Source: Argyresthia goedartella
Taxonomy: Eukaryota; Arthropoda; Insecta; Lepidoptera; Argyresthiidae
Reading direction: 5' to 3'
Assembly: GCA_949825045.1 (NCBI GenBank)
Contig: OX463818.1
Coordinates: 35,542,906 to 35,606,905, forward strand
Length of the DNA: 64,000 nt
Position numbers and translations under genes: made by a program. Numbering within the stretch: the first letter of the stretch is position 1; every line of letters starts with the position of its first letter. The notes under the pieces are model-generated. The model saw nothing but the letters and a program-made list of their open reading frames with translations, ran no database searches and was not told the DNA's origin. Positions 32,588 to 43,411 of the stretch are shown here, in pieces.

Positions 32588-33060
32588 TTTACATATGTGA
32601 CTGCTACATAATGGAGGACATTAATACTCGAGATTCGGAGAGTTTCATAATAATATCACTCGAGAGTTTTAATGCCTAATTATGTACAGTTACATACACT
32701 AGTTTATTTACACACATATCATAAGCTCTCTTTGATGTGTTCAGGAACCGCATGTTTGACCGGCATTGTGGCTCTGAAGTTGTTTAGCTTGTTCTGTAGT
32801 ACCAACTTCACGCAGGCGGGCGTCGGCGTTCGAAATTTGAATGTCAGTACCAACTTCACACACAAACTAGGAGCGGCACGCAGGCAGTCATCGGCGTTCG
32901 AAATTTGAATGTCATAATATGGAGAAAAACTACACATTATGGTCATAATGTGTAATTTTTCAGATAAGAAATGAGTTTTTACCAAGTAGTTTAACATTAT
33001 GCTGATCGTAACGTGCGGTTTTTGTACGCAGTAAAGAGGGTTTATGATACGTGTGTAGAT
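32588..33060 (+). repeat. Dispersed repeat family Q, long copy
   Basis: It shares long blocks with 52976-53355: GACTGCTACATAATGGAGG, CACTCGAGAGTTTTAATG, TTTGATGTGTTCAGGAACCG, GGCGTTCGAAATTTGAATGT and AACGTGCGGTTTTTGTACGC. In this copy the CGGCGTTCGAAATTTGAATG module is duplicated (about 32823-32844 and 32891-32912). It is non-coding and its class is unknown. Confidence 0.7.
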
Positions 33061-33714
33061 AAAAGCATAAATAAATCAAATAAAACCCCTTAAATCCCTA
33101 ATAAATTGTCGGTAATAAAATATCTGACCCGTCACCGCTGCAAAAACAAATCCAACGTAAAGGGCATAAATTAACCAAATAATGCGACGACAATCGGCTA
33201 TGCGGTGTTAAATATGAAACTCTATGATGATGTGGGTTGTTCCCGTATGATCACACCGTTTCGTATCAACTTCATTAAAATATCAAAAGTTATTGATTTA
33301 AGGATACAAATCAATGGAATCGCACTGCATGCGGCTGTCACAGGATCGTAAAGATTGGCTTGATAGTAAGAGAAACGATCTCGCTTTACCAATCGATGGA
33401 ACATAATCGTTCAAAACAAGATACAGAGTTCAAACAAGGTTCGGCTGCCGTCAGCGCGCGCTCGGTCCGAAATGATATATGCGCTCCGAACTCCGATACG
33501 GAACAAGCGAGCAGCGAAACCGATGCGGATTAGCGGAATGTGAAGCTTTGCTGAATCAGTGATCAACAGTGGCTCTTGAAGTCGCGGCCTTCGCGGAGAT
33601 TTGTAGGAAAATAGTCCCTATTGGTATTGTGCTATGCGATTCAACTAAGAATAACACCAAAATGGCGACCAGCGGCATTATTAACGTGATAGATTTTTCA
33701 TAAACAGTTAGGTA
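33061..33714. other. rg intron, no gene recognised
   Basis: No supported gene. A GC-richer stretch at about 33440-33530 (GTCAGCGCGCGCTCGG) has no open frame of note. Confidence 0.45.
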
Positions 33715-33930
33715 GCGAATAAATATAGGCATAAACATTTACACACAGGCACATACATTGCTTCTGGCCGCACATTAGGATACCCTTTGTCGTGAGAACT
33801 AAAAACAGCGACGTCACAAACATAAAAACATCCGAGACCTGGGGATATTTTTTTTTCTTTATCCCTAGCCGAGGATCGAACCCGGGACCTCTCGTATGGT
33901 AGGCAGAGCCACATTCGCAGCGCCACAGAG
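33715..33930 (-). repeat. tRNA-derived SINE
   Basis: The minus strand has the head CTCTGTGGCGCTGCGAATGT, a B-box GGGTTCGATCCTC at about 33883-33871 and a body with GTTTGTGACGTCGCTGTTTT and AGCAATGTATGTGCCTGTGT. Body fragments recur at 26483, 46245 and 51712. Its right end is near 33935. Confidence 0.65.
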
Positions 33931-34020
33931 GTTTTCGGATAACAAGGGAGCAGTTTGACAAGACAGATATCATATTTGTACCTATTGTCACCGAAAAGCT
34001 TTTTTGCGGGCGATTGTGGT

Positions 34021-35870
34021 CAAAGTCAAAGTCAAAGTACTTTATTACTGTAGATATTTACATATACTTAGCAAACGTCATTTTTTGCCTCTTCTCTACA
34101 TTGGACCACTGTGGGAGAAGAAGGGCGTAGAAACTCCCACAGATTGATTTTTAGATCTCTTTTAAAAATAGGTTGTGCTTAACTAATACAAATATGAACA
34201 ATTTAAATGTTATGATTGATAAGCAGGAATAAATAATTAATTACAAAACTATTAACAGCAAGGTCTGTGTTAAGCCAGATTAACCCCATACAGTCCTGTC
34301 ATTTAAGTAATCTTGAACATTGTAATATCCCTTTTTCAACAAAGTCGCTTTAACATGCTTATTAAATTGCTCAAATGGCAATTTCAAAATCTCCAGAGGT
34401 ATCCTATTGTAGTAGAGAATGCACTGACCCTTGAAAGAATTGCTAACCTTCGCGAGTCTAAAAAGTGGCGCACATAGTCTGTGATTATTTCTTAGGTTAA
34501 CATTACAGCTATCGCTAAGTTTGGAAAATGTTGTAAGGTTCTTGCGTACATACATTATATTTTCGAAAATAAATTGACTAGCTGCTGTTAGTATGTCAAT
34601 TTCTTTAAAAAGCTATCTTAAGGAGTCTGTTCGTTATAAATTATAAATTGCTCGAATAGCTCTTTTCTGTAAAATAAAAATAGTTTGAATATCCGCTGCT
34701 TTCCCCCACATCAAGATACCATAGGACATCACACTATGAAAGTAACTAAAATATACTAGCCTAGATGTAGCCACATCCGTGCTTTGTCTGATGTTCCTAA
34801 CAGCGTAAGCCGCAGAACTTAATTTACCAGCCAATTTATCTATGTGGGGTCCCCACTGCAATTTGCTATCAATGGTTATTCCAAGAAACTTCGTATCATT
34901 TACTAATTCTAACGTGCTGTTGTCTAACACTAAACTGGTCTCAACTTGCCTGACATTTGGAAGTGAGAATTTGATACACTTGGCTTTACCAGCGTTTAAC
35001 AATAAATTATTAACTGTGAACCAATTCAAGGTTAAAGACAATACACCATTAACATCATCAAAATCTCCTTTTTGTCTTTCAATTTTGAAGACCATTGAAG
35101 TATCATCAGCAAACAACACTATGTCAGTTAATTTATCCACCATGAAAGGCAGATCATTAATATATACCAGGAATAAGAAAGGGCCTAATATGGAACCTTG
35201 TGGAACGCCAATTTTAACAACCGATCCATCAGATTTTACGCCGTTAACTTCTGCCTTTTGAATTCTATTGCTTAGGTATGATCTTAGTAGATCCAACGCT
35301 TTATTTCTAACTCCGTAATGATTTAATTTAATTAATAGCGTATTATGATCAACACAATCAAACGCCTTCGACAGGTCGCAAAAAACTCCGATAGCATCCT
35401 GTGCGGCCTCCCATGCAGAATAAATATGAGATATAAGGGTAATACCTGCATCCGTAGTCGATTTACCCCTAGTGAAACCATATTGTTTAGCGTGGAGTTG
35501 TTTTGTACGGTTGAAGTGTGAGAGCATTTGATTGAGTATAATCTTTTCAAATATTTTACTTAGTGTTGGAAGAACAGATATTGGTCTGAAATTTGAAGGA
35601 TCGCCCTTATCTCCCGACTTGAACAGAGGTATCAGTTTACTGTGTTTCATGAGGTCTGGAAAAGCCCCATCGTCAACACATTTATTGAATATATAAGCTA
35701 AGTGTGGGGCTATAAATAGAATTACTGAACCAATGACTTTGACTGATATACCCCACAGGTCTTCCGTATTTTTTAAGTTAAGTAATTTAAACGTTTTGAC
35801 AATGTCCTGGGGATATACATGATGAAATGTGTATAACCACAAACCAAGTTCTGTGGTGTCAGGCATTTGA
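34021..35870 (-). mobile_element. LINE family J copy 2, 5'-truncated, with 3' UTR and tail
   Basis: The minus strand runs from a truncated RT at about 35866 to the 3' UTR and a tandem TTTGAC tail at 34021-34035. It is the best copy of the family in the window and was used as the reference for the insertions into copy 1. It is bordered on the right by a GC-rich hairpin repeat and then the 15-bp satellite. Confidence 0.85.
34280..35866 (-). pseudogene. Reverse transcriptase of LINE J copy 2, with two nonsense changes
   Basis: From 35866 the frame is open for 410 codons: KLIPLFKSGDKGDPSNFRPI, motif A FCDLSKAFDCVDH, motif B VPQGSILGPFLFLVYINDL, and the LFADDTS catalytic box. It then stops at 34634-34636, where copy 1 has Lys (AAA to TAA). 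A second stop is four codons on (GAG to TAG in LRELF). After that the frame resumes as the C-terminal domain to 34280. Both breaks are single-base changes, so the copy is dead but not old. CR1/jockey group, the same as copies 1 and 3. Confidence 0.88.
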
Positions 35871-35929
35871 TTCCAAAAATAGAAACTGTACTATAAATAA
35901 TTTGGTAACCGTTGAACTACGAAGGATTT

Positions 35930-35949
35930 GGGGGCACGGCGGTGCCCCC
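35930..35949. repeat. Perfect GC-rich hairpin
   Basis: GGGGGCAC and GTGCCCCC pair perfectly around a GGCG loop. It lies in a short GC-rich segment (about 35925-36015) containing GCAAGCGAAGCGCAAGG, which resembles a noctuid-type dispersed repeat. It sits between LINE J copy 2 and the satellite. Confidence 0.7.
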
Positions 35950-36046
35950 GCCAAGACGAGCAAGCGAAGCGCAAGGGCACTACCAACCTTTGTGACGGCA
36001 GCGAAACGGCCAAGCCTTATATTTTGACTAAGGCGTAGAGTTTGTG

Positions 36047-36443
36047 AAGTTAGGGCTTGTAGAGTTAGGGCTTATAGAGTTAGGGCTTGTAGAGTTAGGG
36101 CTTGTTGAGTTAGGGCTTGTAGAGTTAGGGCTTGTTGAGTTAGGGCTTGTAGAGTTAGGGCTTGTAGAGTTAGGGCTTGTAGAGTTAGGGCTTGTAGAGT
36201 TAGGGCTTGTTGAGTTAGGGCTTGTAGAGTTAGGGCTTGTAAAGTTAGGGCTTGTAGAGTTAGGACTTGTAGAGTTAGGGCTTGTAGAGTTAGGGCTTGT
36301 TGAGTTAGGGCTGGTAGAGTTAGGGCTTGTACAGTTAGGGCGTGTAGAGTTAGGGCGTGTAGAGTTAGGGCTTGTAGAGTTAGGGCTTGTAGAGTTAGGG
36401 CTTGTAGAGTTAGGGCTTGTAGAGTTAGGGCGCTTACAGTTAG
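36047..36443 (+). repeat. 15-bp tandem satellite, about 26 copies
   Basis: The unit GAGTTAGGGCTTGTA is repeated about 26 times with a few variants (TTGAG, GGTAG, GGCGTGT). Both strands therefore carry long open frames (LVELG repeats on plus, QALTL repeats on minus) that are artefacts. Every unit contains TTAGG, the insect telomere unit, at a 15-base period. Confidence 0.95.
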
Positions 36444-36776
36444 AAGCTTGGCTCTACATGAGATCTGATAACTTTTTGACACTGCGAGCCAAACGGTCTC
36501 GTCTTGGCAACATTATACATTAAATGTTTTGGTGGGATGTTATTTATGAATATATTCTTAGGTGACGGACGTTGTGAATTTGTGATGGTGGGTGAAACTC
36601 ATAGAATATGTAACGTGAGTCTTTTTAAGTAGGGCATTGATTCTCAATACGCTTTTAGCAGATCAGTTAGCATAATATATATTTTTTTATAAATATCCTT
36701 AATTAGTCAGAGAAAATAATAATAAAACGGTAAACATGTAAATGAATTTCTATTTTATTACGGGAAATATTAAACT

Positions 36777-36939
36777 GCACATCAAAAATACGGATTTGCA
36801 CAGCAAATATCCCTTATATTTGCTGCGGTAGCTTATCCTTCGAGTTATATTCAACATGTAAGAATATCATTAAATATTTAAACATAAAAAGTGTTTTTGC
36901 TATCCTTTTTTTGCTGCGCAAATCAGTTTTTTGATGTGC
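36777..36939. mobile_element. 163-bp MITE with about 30-bp inverted ends
   Basis: The left end GCACATCAAAAATACGGATT and the complement of the right end, GCACATCAAAAAACTGATTT, agree over about 30 bases including the CAGCAAA end. The interior has GCTGCGGTAGCTTATCCTTC and TTCAACATGTAAGAA, also found near 18790, 48550 and 60115. No clear target duplication was seen. Confidence 0.6.
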
Positions 36940-37153
36940 GATGAAATACCAGCCTTTTATTACAAGCATTTTCTATAGCGAGTTTCGGAATGCACAAGAC
37001 GCAGGACGCAGGACGGGTGCAGTAAACAAAACAACTTGCTTGATTTATGTGTTGTGTCAATTTTTGTATTCTTCGTCCATCTGTTTTGCAAATGTCTTTT
37101 ACCGGCCATACATCCAATTCTTATTTATTTATTCGGTTTACATTTATTATATA

Positions 37154-37180
37154 CTAGCTGTGCCCGCGACTCCGTTCGCG
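37154..37180 (-). other. Helitron 3' terminus: hairpin plus CTAG
   Basis: On the minus strand, CGCGA (37180-37176) pairs with TCGCG (37169-37165) around a 6-base loop. GGCACAG and the terminal CTAG follow, fitting the CTRR rule. The next minus-strand base is T, the insertion-site base. This hairpin is the rolling-circle termination signal in the family. Confidence 0.88.
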
Positions 37181-37282
37181 TACATTTCGATTTTTACGAA
37201 GCATTAGGTGCAATAACATTTTTTATTGCGTGATTTAAAGGGATGCTAATCATATGGTAAGGTGGTAGCGGTCGTCATGATC

Positions 37283-39297
37283 TTATTGTAACGCTTCTTT
37301 GTAAACGATGTTGTGTGTTGTGTTATGGGGAGTGCAGATGTAAAGATCGTTATTGCTGCTCACTCTTGAGCAAGCAACATACAGCTGTCCGTGAGAGAAG
37401 CAGCTCGTGCGAAGATCTACACCTGCAGTGCGGAGCGTCTGTCCCTGCGACTTGTTTATAGTCATAGCGAAACAGACGCTCACAGGGGACTGTACACGCT
37501 TGAACTCGAACGGGTAGTTGTTGGGGATGAGAGGGATACGCGGGATGAACACGTCTTCCCCTCGGCCGCAACCTGTTAGTATGGTCGCCTCGATGACGTT
37601 TCTTTGTAACGACTTCACCAGTAGCCTGGTGCCGTTGCATAGCTTGGGGGCGCTTAGGTTTCTCAGCAACATTATGGGAGCACCAACTTTTAACGTTATC
37701 GTATGTGCCGGAAGTCCAGGAGCATTCAAAGAGTTGAGAAACTCGATCGGGTAGTTAGTCGCGTCGCCATCATCAACTACCCTATTAATAGCATGGAACA
37801 CCATTTCGGGTGCCTCGAACATACTTAAAATTGCGTTATTAATAGCAACCGCCTCATCATTTTTTGGGGTGAGAATGGCTCTTTCGCAGAGCCAAGAGCT
37901 TTCCTTGCTAGACATATTTTCTATGTCAGGATAAACTTGGGCGATCAGCTCATTAACCGAAGTAACAGTTTTACATAATGAAAGTGGAAGCTGAATTTCG
38001 CCATTCACTTCGGTCATTGTATCATTACCTATCTTCAACAGCAGATCAGAGAACTCTCCCGTCAGTGAATCCCCTCCGAGTTGAGCTCTCATATTGACGG
38101 TAAGTGAGAGCTTTTTTATATTGGACCAGAGAAGGGATCGTTTGAGACAGGCGTTTACTTCATCAGCGCGCGTACCTCTGCTGATGACGGGAAGAATCTG
38201 ACGGAAGTCACCAGAAAAGAGGAATGTGACACCACCCATAACTTTGCTATTCTTTCTCATGTCCTGTAACGTGCGGTCAACAGCCTCCACTGCTTTTTTG
38301 TTTGCCATCGTGCATTCATCCCACACGATGAGAGCACAGTCTCGCAGCACTTTTGCTTTTTCACTATTTTTTGAGATGCCGCAAACAGGATAGGTATTTT
38401 AAATATTGAATGAGCTGTCTTACCCCCGGGCAGTAATGTAGCTGCTATCCCAGAGGATGCCACCGCAAGAGCTATGTCGGCAACTTTTCGAATTTTTGCT
38501 AAAATTAGATTTATCAAAAAAGTTCCTCCCGGGGCGTCAATGAAAAAGATTTCACCCGATTTAGATTTAACGCTGTTCACGACTCGATTGTATATATTTG
38601 TTTGTTCCACAGTTAGTTTTGGCTCATTTTCTCGAACCAAACTATTCATTTCGGCAATGTTATAGCTCGTCTCAGCGGCATACTCCTTGCTTATTGTTGC
38701 GTCGTTCATCATCTGAGGAGAAGGAAGTCCGTATCCACCCAGAGGATTTCCGCCGATAGAGATGACGAAATCCTGAAGTTGTAATAAACCACGATTTTCT
38801 ATGTCGGGTCTACATTCCTCAACATTAAGATCAGGGGTACGTCTCTGAATCTCCCTCGTGATGTCTTCACAGAAGTTATGGCGGTACTTCTCCCATAGAT
38901 CGCTTGGATTCGACAGGTTACAGAAGGCCAACATAACAGCAAAAAGTTGGCGAAGTTTAGCGGCGTTGTCACTGATGCAAGCCTCTCGCAATGTGTCATC
39001 CCAGTTAGAATCGTCTTCAAGCAGATGTAGTGCTCTACATGCTGCTTGGTAGGTTGGATGAACTAAGCCGTCCACAGATTTAAGGCATTCGAACGACGTC
39101 GGTCCTCGTACGTGATGAAGTAGCAACCGTAGAAAGTAGCATTCGCTATTGCTTGGATGTACTGTGTACACTCTACCGAGTACGTTTTCTCTAAAGATGC
39201 CAGTAACACCTTCTACGATACTACCACGCTTCCTACGATTGAAGACGCCACGTTGTTTGTCGAACGTATAGTATGATGGCACGTCTTCGTAGAGCAA
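37283..39297 (-). pseudogene. Helitron Pif1-like helicase domain, broken
   Basis: The upstream part (39297-38350) leads into the Walker A region, which reads FFIDAPGGTFLINL. Relatives have GGTGKT, so a GKT tripeptide is missing (38531-38523), including the ATP-binding Lys. A frameshift near 38350 moves to a second frame (38350-37283) with the Walker B-like IVWDECTMA, GDFRQILPV, FAMTINKSQGQTL and LYVACSRV motifs of Pif1 helicases. It would unwind DNA during rolling-circle transposition. The missing Lys and the frameshift make it inactive. Confidence 0.9.
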
Positions 39298-39318
39298 TGT
39301 TTTAGCGAATTCGTCATC

Positions 39319-41247
39319 TTAGCAGAGTTTGAAGAATGCCTTTAACGTCGTATTTTTTGGATCATCGACTCTATCCCTCACGTTATTCAAAGTGAAGTAG
39401 ACGCGCTGCCCATTCTCGAGATGGACAGCCAAATGAGTAACGGGAGGAAATCGTTCGTGTATAGGAAACGACAGGATGCGCCAAACTGCTTCCGAACTGC
39501 TTACATATCGTCCAGATTGGTACCGCAACACTTCGTCGTGTTCGTTTTGTACCCCGAATTTCGCTTGGTCGCTGCCTTTATTTACTTATTTGCATATGTA
39601 TTTAATGGACTGAACGCTGCTACATAATTCGACGTTTATGTGTGTTTGGAAGGCTCTTGAGAGGGTCGGTGAGTGCGGAACAATCCACCTGTTATCTACT
39701 TCAATCATTTGACCGCGTATACGAATTTGTGCAGTAAACCCGCCTTCTTGGGGACTCCTGCGTTGGTATAAAGGGTAGTCGTCTCTACCCGTCACCGTTT
39801 CCGTAGTGAACTGTTTGGGAAATTGTTTACTGCAGCGACCGTCCTTCATGCAAGACGACTGCATGTTCAAAGGTCCGCAAGGACCATGAACCATGTGCGT
39901 TTTGACGATTTCATATAGTTGAGTATCGTTTTCGGGATTTGGTAGTTCCGCGCGTATGACTCGATCGATTTCATTAGGCCTAATTTTTTCTTCCAGCCAC
40001 AGGAGTATGTGAGCTTGGGGGAGACCTCGTTTCTGCCATTCGACAGAATACATGAAGCATCTAGCACCACCAAATATCTTCTTCTTGGTGATTAAATCCA
40101 TTAGTATTTTTAACTTAAGATGAAAAACTCTCGAGATCAAGTCATGTCTATCATAAGGAAGTTTTCCAGGTAGAAGTTCCTTCTTTATTTATTTCCACTT
40201 GGGATTGGTCGTGATGGTGATAAAGAGATCAGTCTTGAGTACTTTCGAACGTAACAGAACGCATCTTGAGTGCGCTCGTGCATATATCTCGGGCCACCTG
40301 TGAAACTGGATGGTAATATCACCAGGCGACCCAAGTTCTCCCCACCTCCATCCTGCCTCAGCGCATCTTGTAAATGTACATACTCTTCAGATCTCAGTTT
40401 CTTTTGGTTCGTTCTGATAAATATTAGTCTTTCGGTCTCTATCTTTGCGTACATGTCTACTAAATATTGATTAAATAGTTTACGAAAGTAGTGAAGGTGA
40501 TTGTATACATCCTGTCGAATCATTATTCGATAACAGTAAAACTGGAGAGCGGATGTTTTTTTTCTATTGTTCTCTTCGCGCGTCACAGGATCCGCATTAA
40601 AAACCATAAAGTTATACCCATCTTCACCGTGGCAGAGTAGCAAGGGATATTGCAGTGCATCGTAAGATCTATGTGTTTCGCATATCCTTAACAAACGGTC
40701 ATCGTTTGTACGAAGAACGATATCTCTTTTCTCACACTGCTCATTCACCAGCAATACGGCAACCTCGTTCGTTGTTGGTTCGTTGTATCGACCTCTGTGT
40801 GCTGTCGACGGCCTTCGGTCTGCATTTATGACTAACTTATAGTCATCCCGATTACCAGTAGGGAGAGATTGGAAAGCCGTCTTGAAGTCTTTTACATACG
40901 GATTACACTCATTAAGCATCGACTGAAGATTTTGTACTAAATTTCTATCTATGTTTGAAATGTGTGACATTCTTGTGTCAGTTTGAGCTTCATAATCTGA
41001 AATGAAGTAAATCTGAAGGAATTTTGCTATTGCGTTTTCGACTGGAAGCAATTTTAAAAGTTGGCATGAATGGGCCTTCTGATATTTCATTGCCCCCAAA
41101 AGATGTCATTTGGAAAGCACTGTTGTAAGAGCGAATGGCATTAAGGAATTGCGCTGAGGATGGATGGTCTCCGTTCAAAAGCGACTTAAGTGGTTCCGGA
41201 GGTGGTTCTATTGGTTCCAAGTGAACCTTTTCCGATGAGCAGCACAA
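39319..41247 (-). pseudogene. Helitron Rep (HUH nuclease) region, broken
   Basis: Pieces in order: 41247-40990 (PPPEPLKSLLNG and an N-terminal Helitron block ending at a frameshift), 41099-40185 (KFLQIYFISDYEAQ, ALQYPLLLCHGEDGY, then a frameshift and stop near 40190), 40140-39586 and 39531-39319. The HUH motif is WQKRGLPQAHILLWL, where the family has PHAH, so the first metal-binding His is Gln. In the two-Tyr motif, KYICK is followed by TAA at 39588-39586, where relatives have the second catalytic Tyr (K-Y-VNKG). The nuclease that nicks the element ends is therefore dead at two catalytic positions. Confidence 0.88.
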
Positions 41248-41427
41248 TCCATTTTACTCATTTTTCCACTTTAAGGCCTTACAGTAACGACAAACGACCT
41301 CCATATCCCCAATCTCAGACTCCTTGGCATAGTTTATTTCTGGGTTATAAGAAAACCCACTTTTATATTTTTCAACCCAGTACAAAATGTCAACAACAGC
41401 TTCATTCCGCCCCCCATCTATGGATAA

Positions 41428-42183
41428 CTATAACTGTCTGTTAAGACTGTGCATTTGACGTCGACATTCCAATCGATCATTCCGCTCATTTTGAGACAAA
41501 GATGCTCGGAACGTCGCAATCTGTTGTTGGTTTGCATATAAAGCACTTTCTCGTTCTTGACTTAACAGGGCATATCTGTCTCTACTGGCAGCCAGACGTT
41601 CAGCTTGTTGTGTTTCGCTCTCCCTTCGAAAGGAATCCAAGTGACGCTCTCGATCGGCAGCTGAACGTTCTTCACGCTCTGACTCGGACTCAAGTTCACG
41701 CGTGCGTGTAGCGTATTCACGCATAGCCGTCAAACGCTGTTCTCGAGCTTCATCAGAATCGTGTTCACGTACGTATGTAGAAATATTGCGTTTTAATAAT
41801 AATCGTCGTTCTCGCGCTTCATCAGATTCGACTTCACGCGTGCGTGTAGCCTGTTCACGCATTGCCGACAACCGCTCTTCTCGAGCTTCATCAGACTCGT
41901 GTTCACGCGTGCGTGTAGCCTTTTCACGCATTACCGACAACCGCTCTTCTCGAGCTTCAGCTGACTCGAGTTCACGCATGTGTGTAGCGTGACCACGCAT
42001 AACCGACAACCTCTGTTCTCGCTGTTGCGAGGACTCCATGTCTAAAGACAAAGCATTCCGCTCGCGATTTGATTGTAGGCGTGCATCTCTTTCTTGCTGA
42101 CTTTCAGACTGTCTCGCGAGTCTAGCTTTTTTCGCTTTTGAAGACACAGAGTTGAGATTAGTTCTTTTCCTAATTGGCGGCAT
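41428..42183 (-). CDS. Helitron N-terminal reading frame with Arg/Glu-rich repeats
   Basis: The 251-codon frame starts MPPIRKRTNLN and contains seven or more copies of a unit of about 22 residues, consensus EERLSVMREKATRTREHESD. It is highly charged and probably helical. Such repeats head the Rep/helicase protein in many insect Helitrons and are of unknown function. It stops at 41428, whereas in a full protein it would run on into the CCSSEKVHLEP block at 41245, so it may be a truncated N-terminus rather than a separate gene. The start codon lies just after an AAAAAA tract. Confidence 0.75.
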   Translation of the reverse strand: MPPIRKRTNLNSVSSKAKKARLARQSESQQERDARLQSNRERNALSLDMESSQQREQRLSVMRGHATHMRELESAEAREERLSVMREKATRTREHESDEAREERLSAMREQATRTREVESDEARERRLLLKRNISTYVREHDSDEAREQRLTAMREYATRTRELESESEREERSAADRERHLDSFRRESETQQAERLAASRDRYALLSQERESALYANQQQIATFRASLSQNERNDRLECRRQMHSLNRQL

Positions 42184-42342
42184 TGTATAAAAAAAATCCT
42201 AAAAATTATCACACATTATTAAGATTATTAGTATAGATTATTCCTACTCTTTCATTTTAGCTAAGGTACCTATGCTTTCAGAATAAACTACATACTTACG
42301 TGGCATTAATTAATTACACTAATTAAAAATATACTTAAATTA

Positions 42343-42745
42343 ATACGAACATTCAACTCAATTCAAATAAAAACCAGTCAAGTACATAGGTACTATTCGG
42401 TAATGGAAAGTAAAAATTATTGCCTAATATATATTCGCAATAACACCTTTATTGCACTTAAAATTAATCAATAATCAAATGAACATACATAGAACTAAAC
42501 AAAAATGCTAACTAAACTAAACACAAAGCTATCAACTCAATTCAAATAAAAAACCATTCAAGTACATAGGTACCTACTATCCGGTAATGGAAAGAAAAAC
42601 TTAAATAAAATAAGACCCTAGAAAACATTCCCGGCAGTTAGGGAAAATACCTAAGTAGGTACCAAATTCTTTATAATATTAGGATATTAATCAATAATCA
42701 AATGAACATACATATGTAGATCTAAACAAAAATGCTAACTAAACC
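42343..42745. repeat. Direct duplication of about 190 bp in the Helitron 5' region
   Basis: Two successive copies share CAACTCAATTCAAATAAAAA, TCAAGTACATAGGTAC and CGGTAATGGAAAG, then AATCAATAATCAAATGAACA and AAAAATGCTAACTAAAC. The repeats start at about 42352 and 42534. This lies upstream of the reading frames and could carry promoter elements. Confidence 0.75.
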
Positions 42746-43411
42746 CAAAGCGATGAAACAGATTAAAAAAAATAGCGTTCGCTCGAAACAATGCATACGA
42801 AACACCACGCTCCGCGCTCTACACGCGACACGTCCGTGCAGGTCGAGTTTGGCGTTCTATATGGCGAGCGCCCCCGCTCTGGTCCGTATTTATAGACACT
42901 CGCTCCCCGCGCCCCGCGTCATAAACTCGCACGCGCCGCGCGCCAGGCAAAAATGCGATCAGAGTTTTTGATCAGTATCCGTCATTTTACTACTTCTAGC
43001 GATGATTTTTGGCATACTCTTCTTCTAGATGTATGTGATTATAATAGTGTTAACAAAATCTGAATAAAATCACCTCATTCAACATAATAAGCAGCTAAAC
43101 ATGCAGATACTCAAAAAAATAAATTAGGTTTGTATGGGGGCCACGTCTTATCATAACTGGAGCTAGAATTTAAATAGCCTATCCTGTGTCCCAGATGTCT
43201 ATATGTTTTTATACCAAATTTCATCAAATTCGGATAATTGGTTTAAGAGTTATGGAGGAACATACATACATACATACACACATACAGAAAAAAATTCTAA
43301 AAATCGTGAAATTAGTTTCAGTATCATATATTGAGCCTATAAACACAATATCTCTGAAAACAAACTAACTTACTCCATGACCGACCCTTACAGATTTATT
43401 ATTAGTATAGA

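Larger units (their letters stand above)
37154..43411 (-). mobile_element. Helitron, 6,258 bp, both termini recognisable, Rep/helicase decayed
   Basis: On the minus strand it starts TCTATACTAATAATAAATCT (43411) and ends in CTAG (37157-37154), preceded by a hairpin. It lies between A and T as Helitrons do (minus-strand A at 43412, T at 37153). From 5' to 3' it has a non-coding region with a direct duplication, a repeat-rich N-terminal frame, a broken HUH Rep and a broken Pif1-like helicase. Helitrons transpose by a rolling-circle mechanism. The ends could still be moved by an active relative, while its own enzyme cannot work. Confidence 0.9.

Noticed and set aside
36047..36443. CRISPR-like repeat array
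   Set aside because: Units are directly adjacent with no spacers, and the DNA is eukaryotic.
36044..36523. Long open frames on both strands (LVELG and QALTL repeats)
   Set aside because: They are translations of the 15-bp satellite; the unit length is a multiple of three, so all frames without a stop stay open.
41190..42000. Plus-strand frames with Ser/Arg-rich repeats
   Set aside because: They are the opposite strand of the Helitron Arg/Glu repeat frame.
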